The position numbers and the translations under genes are program-made. From Daphnia carinata (taxonomy: Eukaryota > Arthropoda > Branchiopoda > Diplostraca > Daphniidae): DNA of 64,000 bases. Of the stretch, positions 1-11,540 are shown piece by piece (position 1 is the stretch's first letter; every line of letters starts with the position of its first letter). The stretch is taken from NCBI RefSeq assembly GCF_022539665.2, contig NC_081336.1:6988278-7052277 (forward strand), in the 5' to 3' direction. The notes beneath the pieces are model-generated. The model ran no database searches, had not been told where the DNA came from, and saw nothing but the letters and a program-made list of their open reading frames with translations.

Positions 1-1480
1 CATCAAAGAGGCAAAGCTTAATGTTTAATGATTTTCTACTGAAACTCATGAAACACACACTTATCAACACATACAGTTTATAATTATTTACCTTTGGTAG
101 AAAATTATGTGATTCTTTGTGACAAGTATTTCATGGCAACAGAATAGGTTGTTGTATTGGTACAAATTATTGCTAAAACAAAGAACACATTATTGTAAAC
201 CAACACATCACTCAAGTAAAAATATTTAATTACCTATTTGACGGAATTTGCTACATGATGTTGACAAGTTCTTCACCAGTCGCAGCTGGTTTACAGCTTG
301 TTTACACTTTAGAGTTACTGTTATGGCAGAATGTGGGTATGGTACAATGCCTGGATAGCTTAACACAGTAGTTGACACCTACTTAAACAGACCGCGTGGT
401 GATTGACTTGCTGAGGAGTTCAAAAGTAGGTGAAACGAATCAGAAAAGTAATTTTTTAAGAAAAATATCCGAAAATTTCTATTGTAAATACCAAAGAACA
501 GCTAAATATCAATGGAATAAAATCAGAAAACCTATGCGTTAAATAAATTTAATGGTCTTAGATATCCAGATCGGAAATGGCTCCTTTAAACAACATATTC
601 GTTCAGTATCTCATAGCCAACTGTATTAGTTAATTCCTAGAGAATCCACGAAACCCCACGCCATCTGGCGAAAAATAGTATACCAGAGTTCACCTCTTTA
701 GAAGCTTTAGTAATTAGTCGCAAGAGGGAAACGGAAAAAACTCCATTTCCGTTTTCAATTGTTGCTTTCTACTGGAACCCCAAATTACTTAAGGAATACG
801 TGGAGGGAGCTTAACATACTTAGCGATTAAATAGACATAACTAATGACATTGTGGAAGCAGTAAGACGCTAGAGCTACAGATTACTCCAGTTTTCTAGAA
901 CAGCTTCATTGCATCGCCAGCGAAGCCACGAATGAAGAAAAAAGTTCTGGCCTTGAAGTTACTAGTTTTCAAAATGGTGTCATCTAGGAAGGACAAGGAG
1001 CGCTTCAATATGCTGCCATCTATGAAAAAGAAAAACAAGTAGCGCTTCTACATGCAGCCATTGAGGTAGAAGAAAAATAAGCAGCAAACTTTAAATTTGG
1101 CTGCAACTCATTCCAGATTCCGAAGCGGGTAACTCGACGAGGCGGAAACGCGACCTGTCATAATCTGGCCTTAAGAACAATAACAGTTACCACCCAGTAA
1201 CAAAAACGATCTAGTTCTCGACAATTGAAAAATCATGACAAATCGTGGAATAGGTTGGAAATCTTTTGGTTACTTCACAATCTAACGCACGTTCTCCTTC
1301 CACACAAACATCCAGCTTCTCCTTTCGTCGTAATTTAGATGTTAAAAACTGCTGTTAATTATCGAAGTAAACTTTTGAAAGATTGGAGATGATGAAACCT
1401 CAATTCTCAAATCACCCGCTACAAGTCTTACGGTGCGGTACCTAGTTAACAGAGTGACAACAACCGTCAATTCAGTAAAT
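1..1480. other. Non-coding stretch left of the histone cluster
   Basis: No open reading frame with recognisable protein content, no tRNA-like structure and no histone H1 coding sequence is visible on either strand. The DNA is AT-rich and of ordinary complexity. It probably represents spacer beyond the H2A 3' end. Confidence 0.5.
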
Positions 1481-1486
1481 TGTGGT

Positions 1487-1502
1487 GGCCCTGAAAAGGG
1501 CC
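1487..1502 (-). terminator. Histone 3' stem-loop of H2A
   Basis: Read on the minus strand this is GGCCCTTTTCAGGGCC, the canonical six-base-pair stem and four-base loop of replication-dependent histone mRNAs, bound by SLBP and used with U7 snRNP for 3' cleavage. It lies 26 nt past the H2A stop codon. Confidence 0.93.
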
Positions 1503-1528
1503 GTTTGTTAGTAACAATGAGGAAAGGT

Positions 1529-1909
1529 TTAAGCCTTGGCGGGCTTGTCGGTCTTCTTGGGCAACAAGACGGCCTGGATGTTGGGCAAGACACCACCTTG
1601 AGCGATGGTAACTCCGGAGAGAAGTTTGTTCAACTCTTCGTCGTTACGGATGGCCAACTGCAAGTGACGGGGGATGATACGGGTCTTCTTGTTGTCACGA
1701 GCGGCGTTACCGGCCAACTTAAAAACTTCAGCGGCCAATTAATCTATGACGGCGGCCAAGTACACGGGGGCGCCAGCACTGACACGCTCAGCGTACGATC
1801 CTTTACGGAGCATACGATGGATACGACCGACGGGGAACTGGAGTCCGGCCCTGCTCGAACGGGTCTTTGACTTTCCCTTCACTTTACCACCTTTGCCGCG
1901 ACCAGACAT
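1529..1909 (-). pseudogene. Histone H2A with in-frame nonsense codon at Tyr57
   Basis: Reading from the ATG at 1907-1909 gives the standard H2A N-terminus ([16 protein letters not shown]), the [10 protein letters not shown] segment and the GAPVYLAAV helix. A TAA at 1739-1741 then stands where other H2As have tyrosine (AAVxxY). The frame continues unchanged after it through [10 protein letters not shown], the [10 protein letters not shown] acidic-patch region and the [12 protein letters not shown]-terminus to a normal stop, 126 codons in all. Several conserved positions also differ ([20 protein letters not shown]), which suggests relaxed selection rather than one sequencing error. It would normally be the H2A partner of H2B in the nucleosome. 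It shares a divergent upstream region with H2B and keeps its TATA box and stem-loop. A consensus error at 1739-1741 remains possible. Confidence 0.85.
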
Positions 1910-1976
1910 GTTCTAAATATTAAACGTAATCGAGCGCTCTAAAGCAAGCGATGAACATTTACTGTCTACCAAGTGC

Positions 1977-1982
1977 TTTATA
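1977..1982 (-). promoter_or_regulatory. TATA box of H2A
   Basis: Minus-strand TATAAA, 68-73 nt upstream of the H2A ATG, is the usual distance for a histone gene with a short 5'UTR. Confidence 0.6.
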
Positions 1983-2170
1983 GCTTTTAGAGGATGAATA
2001 CTGGTAGCCAACAACGACAACTATGTCTAACTACGCTTTGCTTTGTCCAACTGCGCGCGGTCTTTGTGTGCTATCAGTAGCTCCTCCCCTTCTGTGAAAA
2101 ACCATCTGCTTTTTAAAAATTTAATCCGTTGAATTGGCTACCATCAGGTAGAGGGATGGGGACATTTTTG

Positions 2171-2177
2171 TATAAAT
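2171..2177 (+). promoter_or_regulatory. TATA box of H2B
   Basis: TATAAAT lies 72 nt upstream of the H2B ATG. The 330-nt space between the H2A and H2B start codons is a divergent promoter serving both genes. Confidence 0.65.
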
Positions 2178-2242
2178 TGGTCTGTACGAAAAGGACCTTT
2201 CATTCACAGTATTTAGAGAAATATTGGAACTTATCTTAGACA

Positions 2243-2614
2243 ATGCCCCCTAAAATTAGCGGCAAAGCAGCGAAAAAAGCTGGCAAAGCCCAAAAGAACA
2301 TTGCCAAAGGAGACAAAAAGAAAAAGCGCAAGAGGAAGGAGAGCTACGCCATCTACATCTACAAGGTGTTGAAGCAGGTCCACCCCGACACCGGCATCTC
2401 CTCCAAAGCCATGACGATCATGAACAGCTTCGTCAACGACATTTTCGAGCGCATCGCCGGAGAATCTTCCCGTTTGGCCCACTACAACAAGCGGTCGACC
2501 ATCACATCCCGGGAAATCCAGACGGCCGTCCGTCTGCTTTTGCCCGGTGAGTTGGCCAAGCACGCCGTGTCTGAAGGCACAAAGGCCGTCACCAAGTACA
2601 CCAGCACCAAGTAG
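2243..2614 (+). CDS. Histone H2B
   Basis: Intact intronless 123-residue core histone that pairs with H2A in the nucleosome. The N-terminus ([17 protein letters not shown]) is a lysine-rich tail ending in [11 protein letters not shown]. The histone fold follows: [21 protein letters not shown], the [33 protein letters not shown] helices and the invariant C-terminal VTKYTSTK. Length and motifs match arthropod replication-dependent H2B. The start is fixed by the tail consensus. It is transcribed divergently from the damaged H2A and followed 33 nt past its stop by a perfect histone stem-loop, so S-phase expression is expected. Confidence 0.98.
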   Translation: MPPKISGKAAKKAGKAQKNIAKGDKKKKRKRKESYAIYIYKVLKQVHPDTGISSKAMTIMNSFVNDIFERIAGESSRLAHYNKRSTITSREIQTAVRLLLPGELAKHAVSEGTKAVTKYTSTK

Positions 2615-2646
2615 ATTATATGGTCTCTTGGCTTCTCAATCCAAAC

Positions 2647-2662
2647 GGCCCTTTTCAGGGCC
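2647..2662 (+). terminator. Histone 3' stem-loop of H2B
   Basis: GGCCCTTTTCAGGGCC matches the consensus perfectly, 33 nt after the stop codon. Confidence 0.95.
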
Positions 2663-3586
2663 ACCACATTTTAAAGAAAAAGAAGAGTTCTACAGCGTTT
2701 CTGTTTCTTGTGTGTTCTATTGGTATAGATACAGTCAGAGCTCGTTATCTAATCATTTTAAAAAAGAGCGCCGAAACAGATTTCTTGCAGCTGGATAGTT
2801 ATTATTTATTGCACTATTAAACTAGTGTGCGACTTGCTATATGATGCACGTCTTCCCCAATTAAGCATTCACCAGCAACGAAACTTAGGTTATGGTTATT
2901 CAATCAGCTGGAATCGATTTTCAGTAGTGTGGGAAAGGTAACACCGGTGGTAATATCTGGCTATGTACTTATCAAATGTTCAAAATAACAAATTTTGACG
3001 ATTTCTTTTTACGTTTGGTATACTCTTTACCTTTAGTCACCTTTTTATCGTAATCTAGCCTATTATTTATTTACCAAAACAGGTCTTGACCACTCTTATC
3101 TCACCAATAACGATGTCTTTCAAGTCAATAAGAGAACCCCTTTTTCGTTCAAGTATTATCTGCAGTTCGGTGAGCAAACCTACCACAGAATTGAAATACG
3201 CAATACAAAGAAACATGAAATGATCCAGTCCGAACAGCACTTGATAAGTTTTCTCCACAGATCCAAAATTACAACGCAACAACGAAATCGTAAAACGGAA
3301 AATATTGTCAGTGTAGGTCTGTTGTAACATAAAATCTTACCTCTAACAATCTTATCTGATTCTTGTTTTTCTATCATTGCAGTAGAGTGAACTTTCCTTA
3401 CCGTTAAAAATGAACTATGACAAATTATCAAACATATGCTGCAGTTTTAGTTGGCTGCAACGTAAAATTTCTATTTTTACATTTCATTTAAACAATGGTA
3501 AAGTTTACGATATCTTTCAAAAGCAGCATGAAAAGCAAATCGCTATTGACAAATGGCAACGACCTCCATTTCTGATTACATGTGGT
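2663..3586. other. Spacer between the H2B and H4 3' ends
   Basis: AT-rich spacer between two convergent histone 3' ends. No 5S rRNA, H1 or other gene could be recognised. The small reading frames here carry no family features. Confidence 0.5.
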
Positions 3587-3602
3587 AGCCCTGAAAAGGG
3601 CC
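3587..3602 (-). terminator. Histone 3' stem-loop of H4 (one G-U pair)
   Basis: On the minus strand GGCCCTTTTCAGGGCT: the outermost stem pair is G-U rather than G-C, otherwise the consensus. It lies 26 nt beyond the H4 stop. Confidence 0.9.
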
Positions 3603-3628
3603 GATTGGTTCAAAATAGTCTGCGAGAT

Positions 3629-3988
<360 letters not shown>

Positions 3989-3994
3989 TCAGAG

Positions 3995-4002
3995 TTTATA
4001 TA
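3995..4002 (-). promoter_or_regulatory. TATA box of H4
   Basis: Minus-strand TATATAAA, 55-62 nt upstream of the H4 ATG. Confidence 0.65.
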
Positions 4003-4121
4003 GGCGATTGTCCATCTCCCATTGGCTGTTTCTTACCTGCCAATCGGAAACGTGAAAAAATAATCGTTCCGACCAATAGCAATCAAATACATGATTTCGT
4101 TCTTCAACGTCCGTCACTTAG

Positions 4122-4577
<456 letters not shown>

Positions 4578-4608
4578 ACATTATTTGCTTTCGTCATCCA
4601 AAAAAATC

Positions 4609-4624
4609 GGTCCTTTTCAGGGCC
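4609..4624 (+). terminator. Histone 3' stem-loop of H3 (one U-G pair)
   Basis: GGTCCTTTTCAGGGCC: the third stem pair is U-G instead of C-G. It lies 31 nt after the stop. Confidence 0.9.
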
Positions 4625-5745
4625 ACCATTTGCTTTGGGAAAGTGAACAAAAACCATTTCTTTTTTTAATAATTTGTATAAAAATGGCAGCAACACGACA
4701 AAATATTGCTTTTGGTGCACTATAACAGTCAGGTCATGCAATCTAAGTTACGCGCAAGGAAATCTTACTGTTCCATAACAGAAAGCAAACTGCATTTTGT
4801 CCTTTAAGGTTTTTGAGTAGAAACAATTTAATTTCTAAAAATTTATAATGAGTTACCTTCTACGAACTGATGAAGCTTGGGGAGAAATTCACTCTGGAAT
4901 ATGGTTTTAACACGTCACACGATTTCACTGTTATTATTCGATTAAATTGGACTGATTTTGTTTTTTTACAACTCTTAGCAGCAGTTATTTAAACAGTAAG
5001 TTAGTGAATGAGGAACTGTCAATTTACAAAAAAAATCAATAAGGAACACAATTTTTAGGAAGCCTCTTCTCTTCGCTAGAAAGAACAACGCAATTGGATA
5101 TGGGGGGTAGATCCCGAGATCCCGCTTGATGCCGTAACATACTGGTGCGTAGGGAAAATTAAATAAACGGAATTTTTTGATACATTTACATCTGTAGCGC
5201 CAGTACCGTACGGTAATAAGTCGGATCTCAGGTAATCGGGGACGAGTCCTAATTGGAAGGGGCAGCTATTAGGCGTCGGTCTCGTTTGGGGGCAACCCGG
5301 TGTAAATCAGTGATTGTTAGATAAATACTCAAGGGTCCATTGCAGCAAGACGAGTCGTGGTTTTGAAACACTTGCGTTGCACTTGTACGATGTTGCCCAT
5401 CTTGTGTCCACATGCGTATAACAGAGTTCAACCTGATGACTTCATTCTTGCATTACTTTCCATCTGACGGCTGTTGTTTCTTGTATTATCCTGCATTTAC
5501 CAGGAGGTTTAAAAGGCGGCAGTTTCCCCTCAGTTGGTCATCACTCACATTAGCATTGGCTTATTGTATCTGCTTACCCTTGCAAGTAACTCGCGATGCG
5601 CACCATGTTCTTGGTATGACCATTTAAAACTGTTGGCTCCTCAGTTCAGAGTGGATAACAGAATTTGGCATTAACTAAAACTAGTTTTCTTTAAAATGTC
5701 GTACTATTGTTAAACAGGCTATCGGGTTGATGTGCCTCGTTAATT
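4625..5745. other. Intergenic stretch between H3 and the trypsin gene
   Basis: No gene could be supported. A TTTAAAA element (5508-5514) with a TCAGTT initiator-like hexamer (5530-5535) lies about 210 nt before the trypsin ATG. It might be the trypsin promoter, but the TATA-initiator spacing is shorter than usual. Confidence 0.4.
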
Positions 5746-7141
5746 ATGCACTTTCCAGTTCTCTTCCTAGTCTTCTCAATTACGGAGGTAAGAATTAACG
5801 ATTTTGGAGCCTGAAACCCATCAACAAACAATGATTAAGTCTTCAAATTTGTTAATATCATAATTTAGTTCGAATGTTTTAAAAATATTTTCAAAATTAC
5901 CAATCGTTTTATATTATTAATGCACGCAGAAGTTAAGTTCAACCGCCAATCTTTGCGGAAACAAATTACGGCAGATGCGAATAAAATTGTCGGTGGAACT
6001 GCTGCCCTTGTAGGCGAATTTCCATATCAGGTAGATACAACGTCTGCAAAATAAGTAGCCGAATTAATTGCATAGCTGTGTTGGTCTAAATTTTTTAAAT
6101 CATGGTAAGAATTAATGAAACTCAGTATTTCATTTTAGGCTGCCTTGAACCTCGGTGGTCGTTCATGTGGCGGAACCTTGATTTCCACTTCAATTGTTTT
6201 GACAGCAGCGCATTGCGTAGACGGGTAAATTGATTTCCTAAGAGCGGTTGTTTACATGTTTCGAAATAAAAATAATGATTTAATCCCAGAGCAGATTGTG
6301 AAAACTATATGGTTCTTCATTAGTATTTCTATTAATCACTCTTGATGGAAATGTTAGTACCTCTATTGTTGCCAACAGGTTGTCTCCTTCCTCTGCCAGC
6401 ACGTTCAAGGTGACCGTCAACACGACGAGATTAAGTGGTGGGACCGGTGCTATTAGCAGAGGAGTGAGGAAATTCGTCGTGCATGCCTCATACAATCCCA
6501 ACACACAAGTAAACGTTCTATGGACTCGAATTTCATCTCTCAATTCCTGTTAAATGCTTCCATCTCAATTACAGGATAACGATATTGCTCTACTGGCTTT
6601 AAACTCACCGATAACAAACGTCCGGTTCGCTAAGCTTCCATTAGCTGATGCTACCACTACGTACGCAGGCCAGCAGGCCGTAATTGTCGGATGGGGAACA
6701 ACTTCTGCTGGTGAGTGTTCGTATCACGAACTTCTTTTTTCTGTAGACGATAAAACCATTCGAAATTTGCTTTTGATAAAGGTGGGACCGTCTCCAGTAA
6801 TCTGCTCAAGGCTACGGTTACTGTTTTGACGAACACAGAGTGCAATCTGCAATACAATAATAAGATTACTAGTGGCATGGTTTGCGCAGCGTCTCCGGGT
6901 AAAGATACTTGCCAGGTTAGTTTCTTTTCTTTTTATTCCGCACCGTTTGTTCGATTGGAAGAAATCAGGTGGTTTTCTTAACGGCCAACAGGGTGACAGT
7001 GGTGGTCCCATGCTGGTGGACGATGTTCAAATTGGTATCACCAGCTTCGGCAAGGGCTGTGCTGATCCTCGATTTGCAGGTGTGTACACCCGAATTACTC
7101 GTTACGTTACCTGGATCACAACCACTTCCTCTACGATTTGA
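5746..7141 (+). CDS. Trypsin-like S1 serine protease, seven exons
   Basis: Secreted digestive-type trypsin. Exons: 5746-5787, about 5938-6030, 6139-6224, 6379-6508, 6575-6710, 6782-6915 and 6992-7141. All introns after exon 2 have GT/AG ends and matching phases. Exon 1 encodes a hydrophobic signal peptide ([14 protein letters not shown]). A short propeptide ends in NK before the activation site IVGGT. The catalytic triad is intact: His in LTAAHC, Asp in DNDIALL, Ser in GDSGGP. The residue six before the active Ser is Asp (KDTCQGDSGGP), the S1-pocket Asp189 that gives Arg/Lys specificity. Cys pairs and the C-terminal [15 protein letters not shown] helix are present. The exon 2 acceptor is the uncertain point: the stronger CAG at 5927-5929 is out of phase with exon 1, whereas the AG at 5936-5937 fits. 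Confidence 0.9.
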
Positions 7142-7303
7142 ATTGACTCTGGCACATTGTAGCTTTACGGTAAAAAAAGCAAAACAAAATCAAGCACGAA
7201 ATAGAAAATGATGATCAGCATCAATTCTTTTCTGATTTCCGATTTTGAGTTATGTTTCACATGGCAAAGTAGTAATATTATGAATGTAAGGGTGGCGGGA
7301 AAA

Positions 7304-7309
7304 AATAAA
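7304..7309 (+). terminator. Poly(A) signal of the trypsin gene
   Basis: AATAAA about 160 nt after the trypsin stop codon, with AT-rich sequence following. Confidence 0.5.
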
Positions 7310-7471
7310 TCTTCTTTAATTATAATCTGAATGAATAATTACCTTGTTGGCGAGAAGAAGAATGAATTGTTAAAGTTGCCTCAAATGAAGAAATCTGCCA
7401 AATTAAAGCACTTTTGAACCATTAAAAACAATTGTATCATTGAGCCAAACTTTTTCAATAAGAAGACTTAC

Positions 7472-7766
7472 TCGTCCCAGTTTGTTGAATGCAGCAAAGT
7501 AACAAATAAGTAGGATATGTAGATTGCGTGACGAGCTTTCCACACGGTAGTTCCTTAACGTTTGGTAATAGGATCCGAATTTGTCTTTCGCAAGAATACG
7601 GATATAAAATCTAACACAAAGGATGACGCACGCTAAAAATCCATCCGACTCCTTAGCTTTACCCGCAATATTTTCTTCTACAATCTGATAATTTAAGGCA
7701 TTCACGTTACTCATAACGCCGTATTTAACCGGGTTTTTCCCAGAGACACGAATCATTCCGCATACC
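7472..7766 (-). CDS. Unrecognised candidate coding exon with splice signals
   Basis: Not recognised as any family. On the minus strand a reading frame of about 98 codons is bounded by a good acceptor (pyrimidine-rich, ending TGTGCAG) and a perfect donor (GACGA|GTAAGT). It includes a hydrophobic, cysteine-bearing segment (GFLACVILCVRFYIRIL) and a second one (ILLICYFAAF), so a membrane protein is conceivable. A further frame of 77 codons at 7796-8029 on the same strand could be an upstream exon. A possible downstream exon ends near 7346 with CAAG|GTAATT. Start, stop and complete structure could not be established. Chance open frame in AT-rich DNA is the main alternative. Confidence 0.3.
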
Positions 7767-7983
7767 CTGCACAGAACATGAGTAAAAAAAGCATATTAAT
7801 TCGCCTTGGCACTATGGACGATGCAATTACATAAATAGAAATTTGGATTCAGTGCGTTCGACAAGTGGAATTTTGTCACCTTCGTAAGCATGAAAATAAA
7901 TAGGTCGTGTACGAAGCAACTCCACATCGTCACAGTCTCCGCGTGTACCGATGCTTTGTAGCGTTTAATCTGTACAAGGCCAA

Positions 7984-8009
7984 AAACGGAAGTGTATGTA
8001 CTTCCGTTT
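7984..8009. repeat. Perfect 10-bp inverted repeat
   Basis: Arms AAACGGAAGT (7984-7993) and ACTTCCGTTT (8000-8009) with a 6-nt loop, about 155 nt upstream of the PH-domain gene start. It could form a hairpin or be a paired protein-binding site; each arm contains an ETS-like CGGAAGT core. Confidence 0.6.
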
Positions 8010-8162
8010 ACAAAATGGGTTAACCGCAAAGAGGCTATGCCAACTCTCTCTTCCTCTCAATCTCGGGCATATTTAATGATAAAAAACGCCTTTGAGGCGC
8101 ACTCGTATTTCACTGTACGTTCAGGTTTCTAGTTGCACATATCGAATTTGGGAAACGTCAAC

Positions 8163-10740
8163 ATGTGTGAGGAAGAAAACAACAAGTTATGCGGATACCT
8201 TCAACACAAAGGGAAAAAGGTAAGGCATATTTAATGTTAAGATAACAGAGTTGAATTGATAAAAATTATTTACGTCATAGCGGCTCATTTCCATGTGGCG
8301 TCGGTGGTACTGCGTCCTAAATGGACGCCTACTTTTATTTTATCGCTCCGAGGCCGATTATTTAAAGTTGGGCAAATTCCACGAGCGTCTCGATTTAGGA
8401 CTGGTCTACGATGTTTTACCAGCACTCGGCGTCGAGAATGGAATTCAAATCTCTACTCACACTGGACCTCACTGGCTGGTAGAGTTCTCTAATCGCTACG
8501 TTGATGCTTTCGTTTAAACATTATTTTTTTTTTTTCAAATTTACATGCAGAGAACCACAGATGAAAAATCATGTGAACTTTGGTTACAAGCGTTACAAGC
8601 GTCGATCGTATTGCGACGACAAGGATCAACTTTAAGGAAATCAAAAACGGGATCTTCCGACCCTCACGTGAATGTTCAATCTCCCGTTTCGAATCGAAAT
8701 CGTAAAGCTAAATCAACGATGAGCGACGTTTTGCTTACGACTGAAGAGCGTGAAACAACAGATAAGAAAATGGGAAGCCCATTTTCAAGATTTTCGCTCG
8801 GTTTCATTCCCGGCCACGGGAAAAAATACAGCACGTATGACAGCAATCGGTCATTTTTCCGTGTCGAACTATCGCCAAATGAAGAATGGGACAGGAAAGA
8901 AAAAGCAGAAGATGACAAAAAAATCAGCGAAACTCCTAAACTTAGAAAGAAAAACGTAAAGCAAGTTCGACCCCTGAGCGAGAGCGTTTCGAATTTCTTG
9001 CTGTTAAACAGCAAAAGCTCTGAAAACGTGGCGGAAACCAAGATCGAACCAGTTAAAACAGTTAACAAAAAGAAGGGTTTACCATCCGTTCCCAAACTGC
9101 CCACTAGTTTTGGTGTAGGAAAGCTTCTATCTCACTTGCAGACGCCTAATTCGGGCAGCAGTTCTAGAAGGCATAGCAAAAGCATGAACAGTCTTCTCGA
9201 AGCCTGCAATGCTGTTGAGCACAAACAACAGAAATCAGTTTCCCAATCAAATTTCGATGTCAACGCGGACGCAACTTTGTTCCCTAAAAAGGACGATATT
9301 CTATCAAAACGGAATTCAGACACAATTAGGGTCGACTGTCAGGATATCGTTGACGACGTGGTAGATAAAAAAGACGTTGTTCCGGACGAAACCGACTGCA
9401 AAAAAGGACCAGAAGGAAGTCAACAGGAGGACAAGGTAACTGTAGCTTCCAGTGAACAACAGAGCTCAGCTTGTGCTGATGGCAACGAAGATCCCGAATC
9501 GCTGGATGATAAAAAGAAAGGCGGTAAAAAGACGAAGGATATAACCCGTCGGAAATCCGGATTAGCAATGCTGAAACAGTTCTTTATGTCGGCCAAAATC
9601 AGTATGAAACGCAAGGGAGAATCCGTGGACAAGGATAAGCTCTGCGTTAACGACCGCAGTCGCAAAAGTAGCAACGAAAGTGCGGTGGCATCAGAGAAAA
9701 GTTCGGCGAGAACGTCGCTGATTCTCGAATCAGACCAGCAACAGCTCACGGTAAAGAACGATGTGATTACTGAAGAACAGAAGCGACAAGAGCATCAGTC
9801 GAAAGAGGAGACGCATAAAAAAGAGCAGTTGGTGGAACTCATCGAACGTGAAGTGGCCGAAGTGCCCGTAATTTCAGTCCTCCAACGGCACGAATCTCGA
9901 AAATCGGAAGGTGAAAAGTCTGTCCAGGAAGAAGCTTTCGTTTCCGAAAACGCATATACTTACGAAGCTACAGTAATTGAAATTATGGAGCCCCAATCAC
10001 CTGGCCTCGTTCAACCGGAATACTTCGATCCAACACCCGCTGATCCATGCCAAGACATCATTACGGTTCCAATCCAATCATCTCGAAACTCTTCCGAGTT
10101 GACACTATCCCTTGAAAATGAGAAACCTGCCAGGAAAAAGTCGGTGATCTCTTGCGGGAATGTTACCAAAGAGGATCTAGAGGTGGAGGAACTCAAACCA
10201 TTCTTACCTTTAAAAACTAAAGTGAAATGCCCGTCGCCTGGGTACGACATACCTCGCAGCAGCCCCATCTCTGTGCCCTGTTTCGAAGAAATCGAACGCG
10301 CAGTAAATCCGGAGGACGTGATTGAATATTCTTGTGTTGCTGCTGACGACGATCCAAAGGCAGTCGAGAAACCGGAGGAACCAGAACCTTCCAAGAAGGC
10401 TGACGAGTTGAAACCGGAGGCACCAGAACCTTCCAAGAAGGCTGACGAGTTGAAACCGGAGGAATCAGAACCTTCCATGAAGGCTGACGACTCGAAACCG
10501 GATGTGGTGGCTGAAGATTGCAATGCATCGCAGACCAGTCGTAAGAGCGTCCGCAAACTAACTCCATTGATCCAGATATTCGATCAAGGTTCAAATCCGA
10601 AGGCGCCGGACGCTACGTCATTGAGGCATTCCTTCAGTAAGACGAAAGCTTTCGAAAAAAGAATTAGTTTTGCTCAGGCGGAAACTGAAACAGTCCAAGA
10701 AGAGGTGGTACAAATTCTTCCATCCGATCCATTCGAATAA
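8163..10740 (+). CDS. PH-domain protein with long charged tail
   Basis: Exons 8163-8219, 8281-8478 and 8551-10740, all phase 0, giving about 814 residues. Residues 9-110 are a pleckstrin-homology domain: CGYLQHKGKK opening strands, WRRWYCVLNGRLLLFYRSEAD strands 2-3, GIQISTHTGPHW late strands and the C-terminal helix DEKSCELWLQALQAS with the near-invariant Trp. PH domains bind phosphoinositides or proteins, so a role at membranes is inferred. The rest is hydrophilic and probably disordered, rich in Lys/Glu/Ser with basic clusters, and ends in DPFE. A 14-residue unit (PE-x-PEPSKKADELK) is repeated three times at 10372-10497. The donor at 8479 was chosen because it gives a 72-nt intron and an unbroken PH strand-helix junction; 8512 is an alternative. 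The exact orthologue is not recognised. Confidence 0.82.
10372..10497 (+). repeat. Three tandem 42-bp in-frame coding repeats
   Basis: Three copies of a 42-nt unit encoding PEEPEPSKKADELK, PEAPEPSKKADELK and PEESEPSMKADDSK inside the PH-protein tail. The first two are nearly identical at the DNA level and the third has diverged. This fits recent tandem duplication, and copy number may vary between alleles. Confidence 0.9.
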
Positions 10741-10836
10741 CACATTTGCTGGACAGATGTTTTCGCTTTAGCATTCACCACGCCATTCCTACTTGTTCTT
10801 GTTTTTCTAATTTATGCTCTCGTTTCATTTCTAACA

Positions 10837-10855
10837 AATAAACAGAATTAATAAA
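10837..10855 (+). terminator. Poly(A) signals of the PH-domain gene
   Basis: Two AATAAA hexamers at 10837-10842 and 10850-10855, about 100 nt past the stop codon. Confidence 0.6.
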
Positions 10856-11540
10856 CTCGTAATTAACTTGAAATGACAGTGAGTGAATGTGTCCTTTGAA
10901 ACCCAATATGTTGGATGTTTAACAGAATCACTCCAAGTAAACGGTTGCCACAAATCCAATTCTGTAGATCTTTTGTTTTAATGAGATGATTTTAAAATTG
11001 AAAGTGCGAAGATATTCGATTGTCATCAAGATGGGCAATAACAAAAGAAAATATTCGATCTAGTTGTCGTTACATCTATGTTATTTCATCTTTCATCGTG
11101 CAATACATTTTTCCCCGTTTTAAAACAACTTTTCTAAGTTAACGAATTACTACACTAGATTAACTAAGTGGTAGCAAAGCAAGGTTTTTTTTTTAGAAAA
11201 CTTCTCGTTACGGGAGATAGCAGTGAACCAGGAAGACATAAGCGAATTTTTTCAGATAATTGTTTAAAAGGGGTGGAAGTACAAAATAACTACGGGATTT
11301 GCATTTTTTTTTGCAACTGCCGAAGTTCAAATTGATTATTTTTAAGATATCGAAGAAAAAATAAATTGGTAGTTTCAACAACCAACGTGTTTTATTAAAA
11401 AAAAGCAACTGCTATCCCCCATTGCTTGCGTTCTAAATTTAAACCCATGCTTAGAACATGCAATTATATCAAAATTAAGAAGTTGAAACGAAAAGAAAAA
11501 AGAGATAAAAAGGGAGGCAAATAAGAAAATGAATTCATGC
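10856..11540. other. Intergenic space between convergent genes
   Basis: AT-rich DNA between the 3' ends of the PH-domain gene and ZNFX1. A minus-strand AATAAA at 11391-11396 is the likely poly(A) signal of ZNFX1, about 145 nt past its stop. No gene is seen. Confidence 0.5.

Noticed and set aside
1433-1870. 145-codon plus-strand open frame
   Set aside because: It is the antisense of H2A coding sequence; its peptide has no family features.
5100-5320. Possible 5S rRNA next to the histone genes, as in some crustaceans
   Set aside because: A few GATCCCG-like words are present but the conserved internal promoter blocks and arms of 5S rRNA are not.
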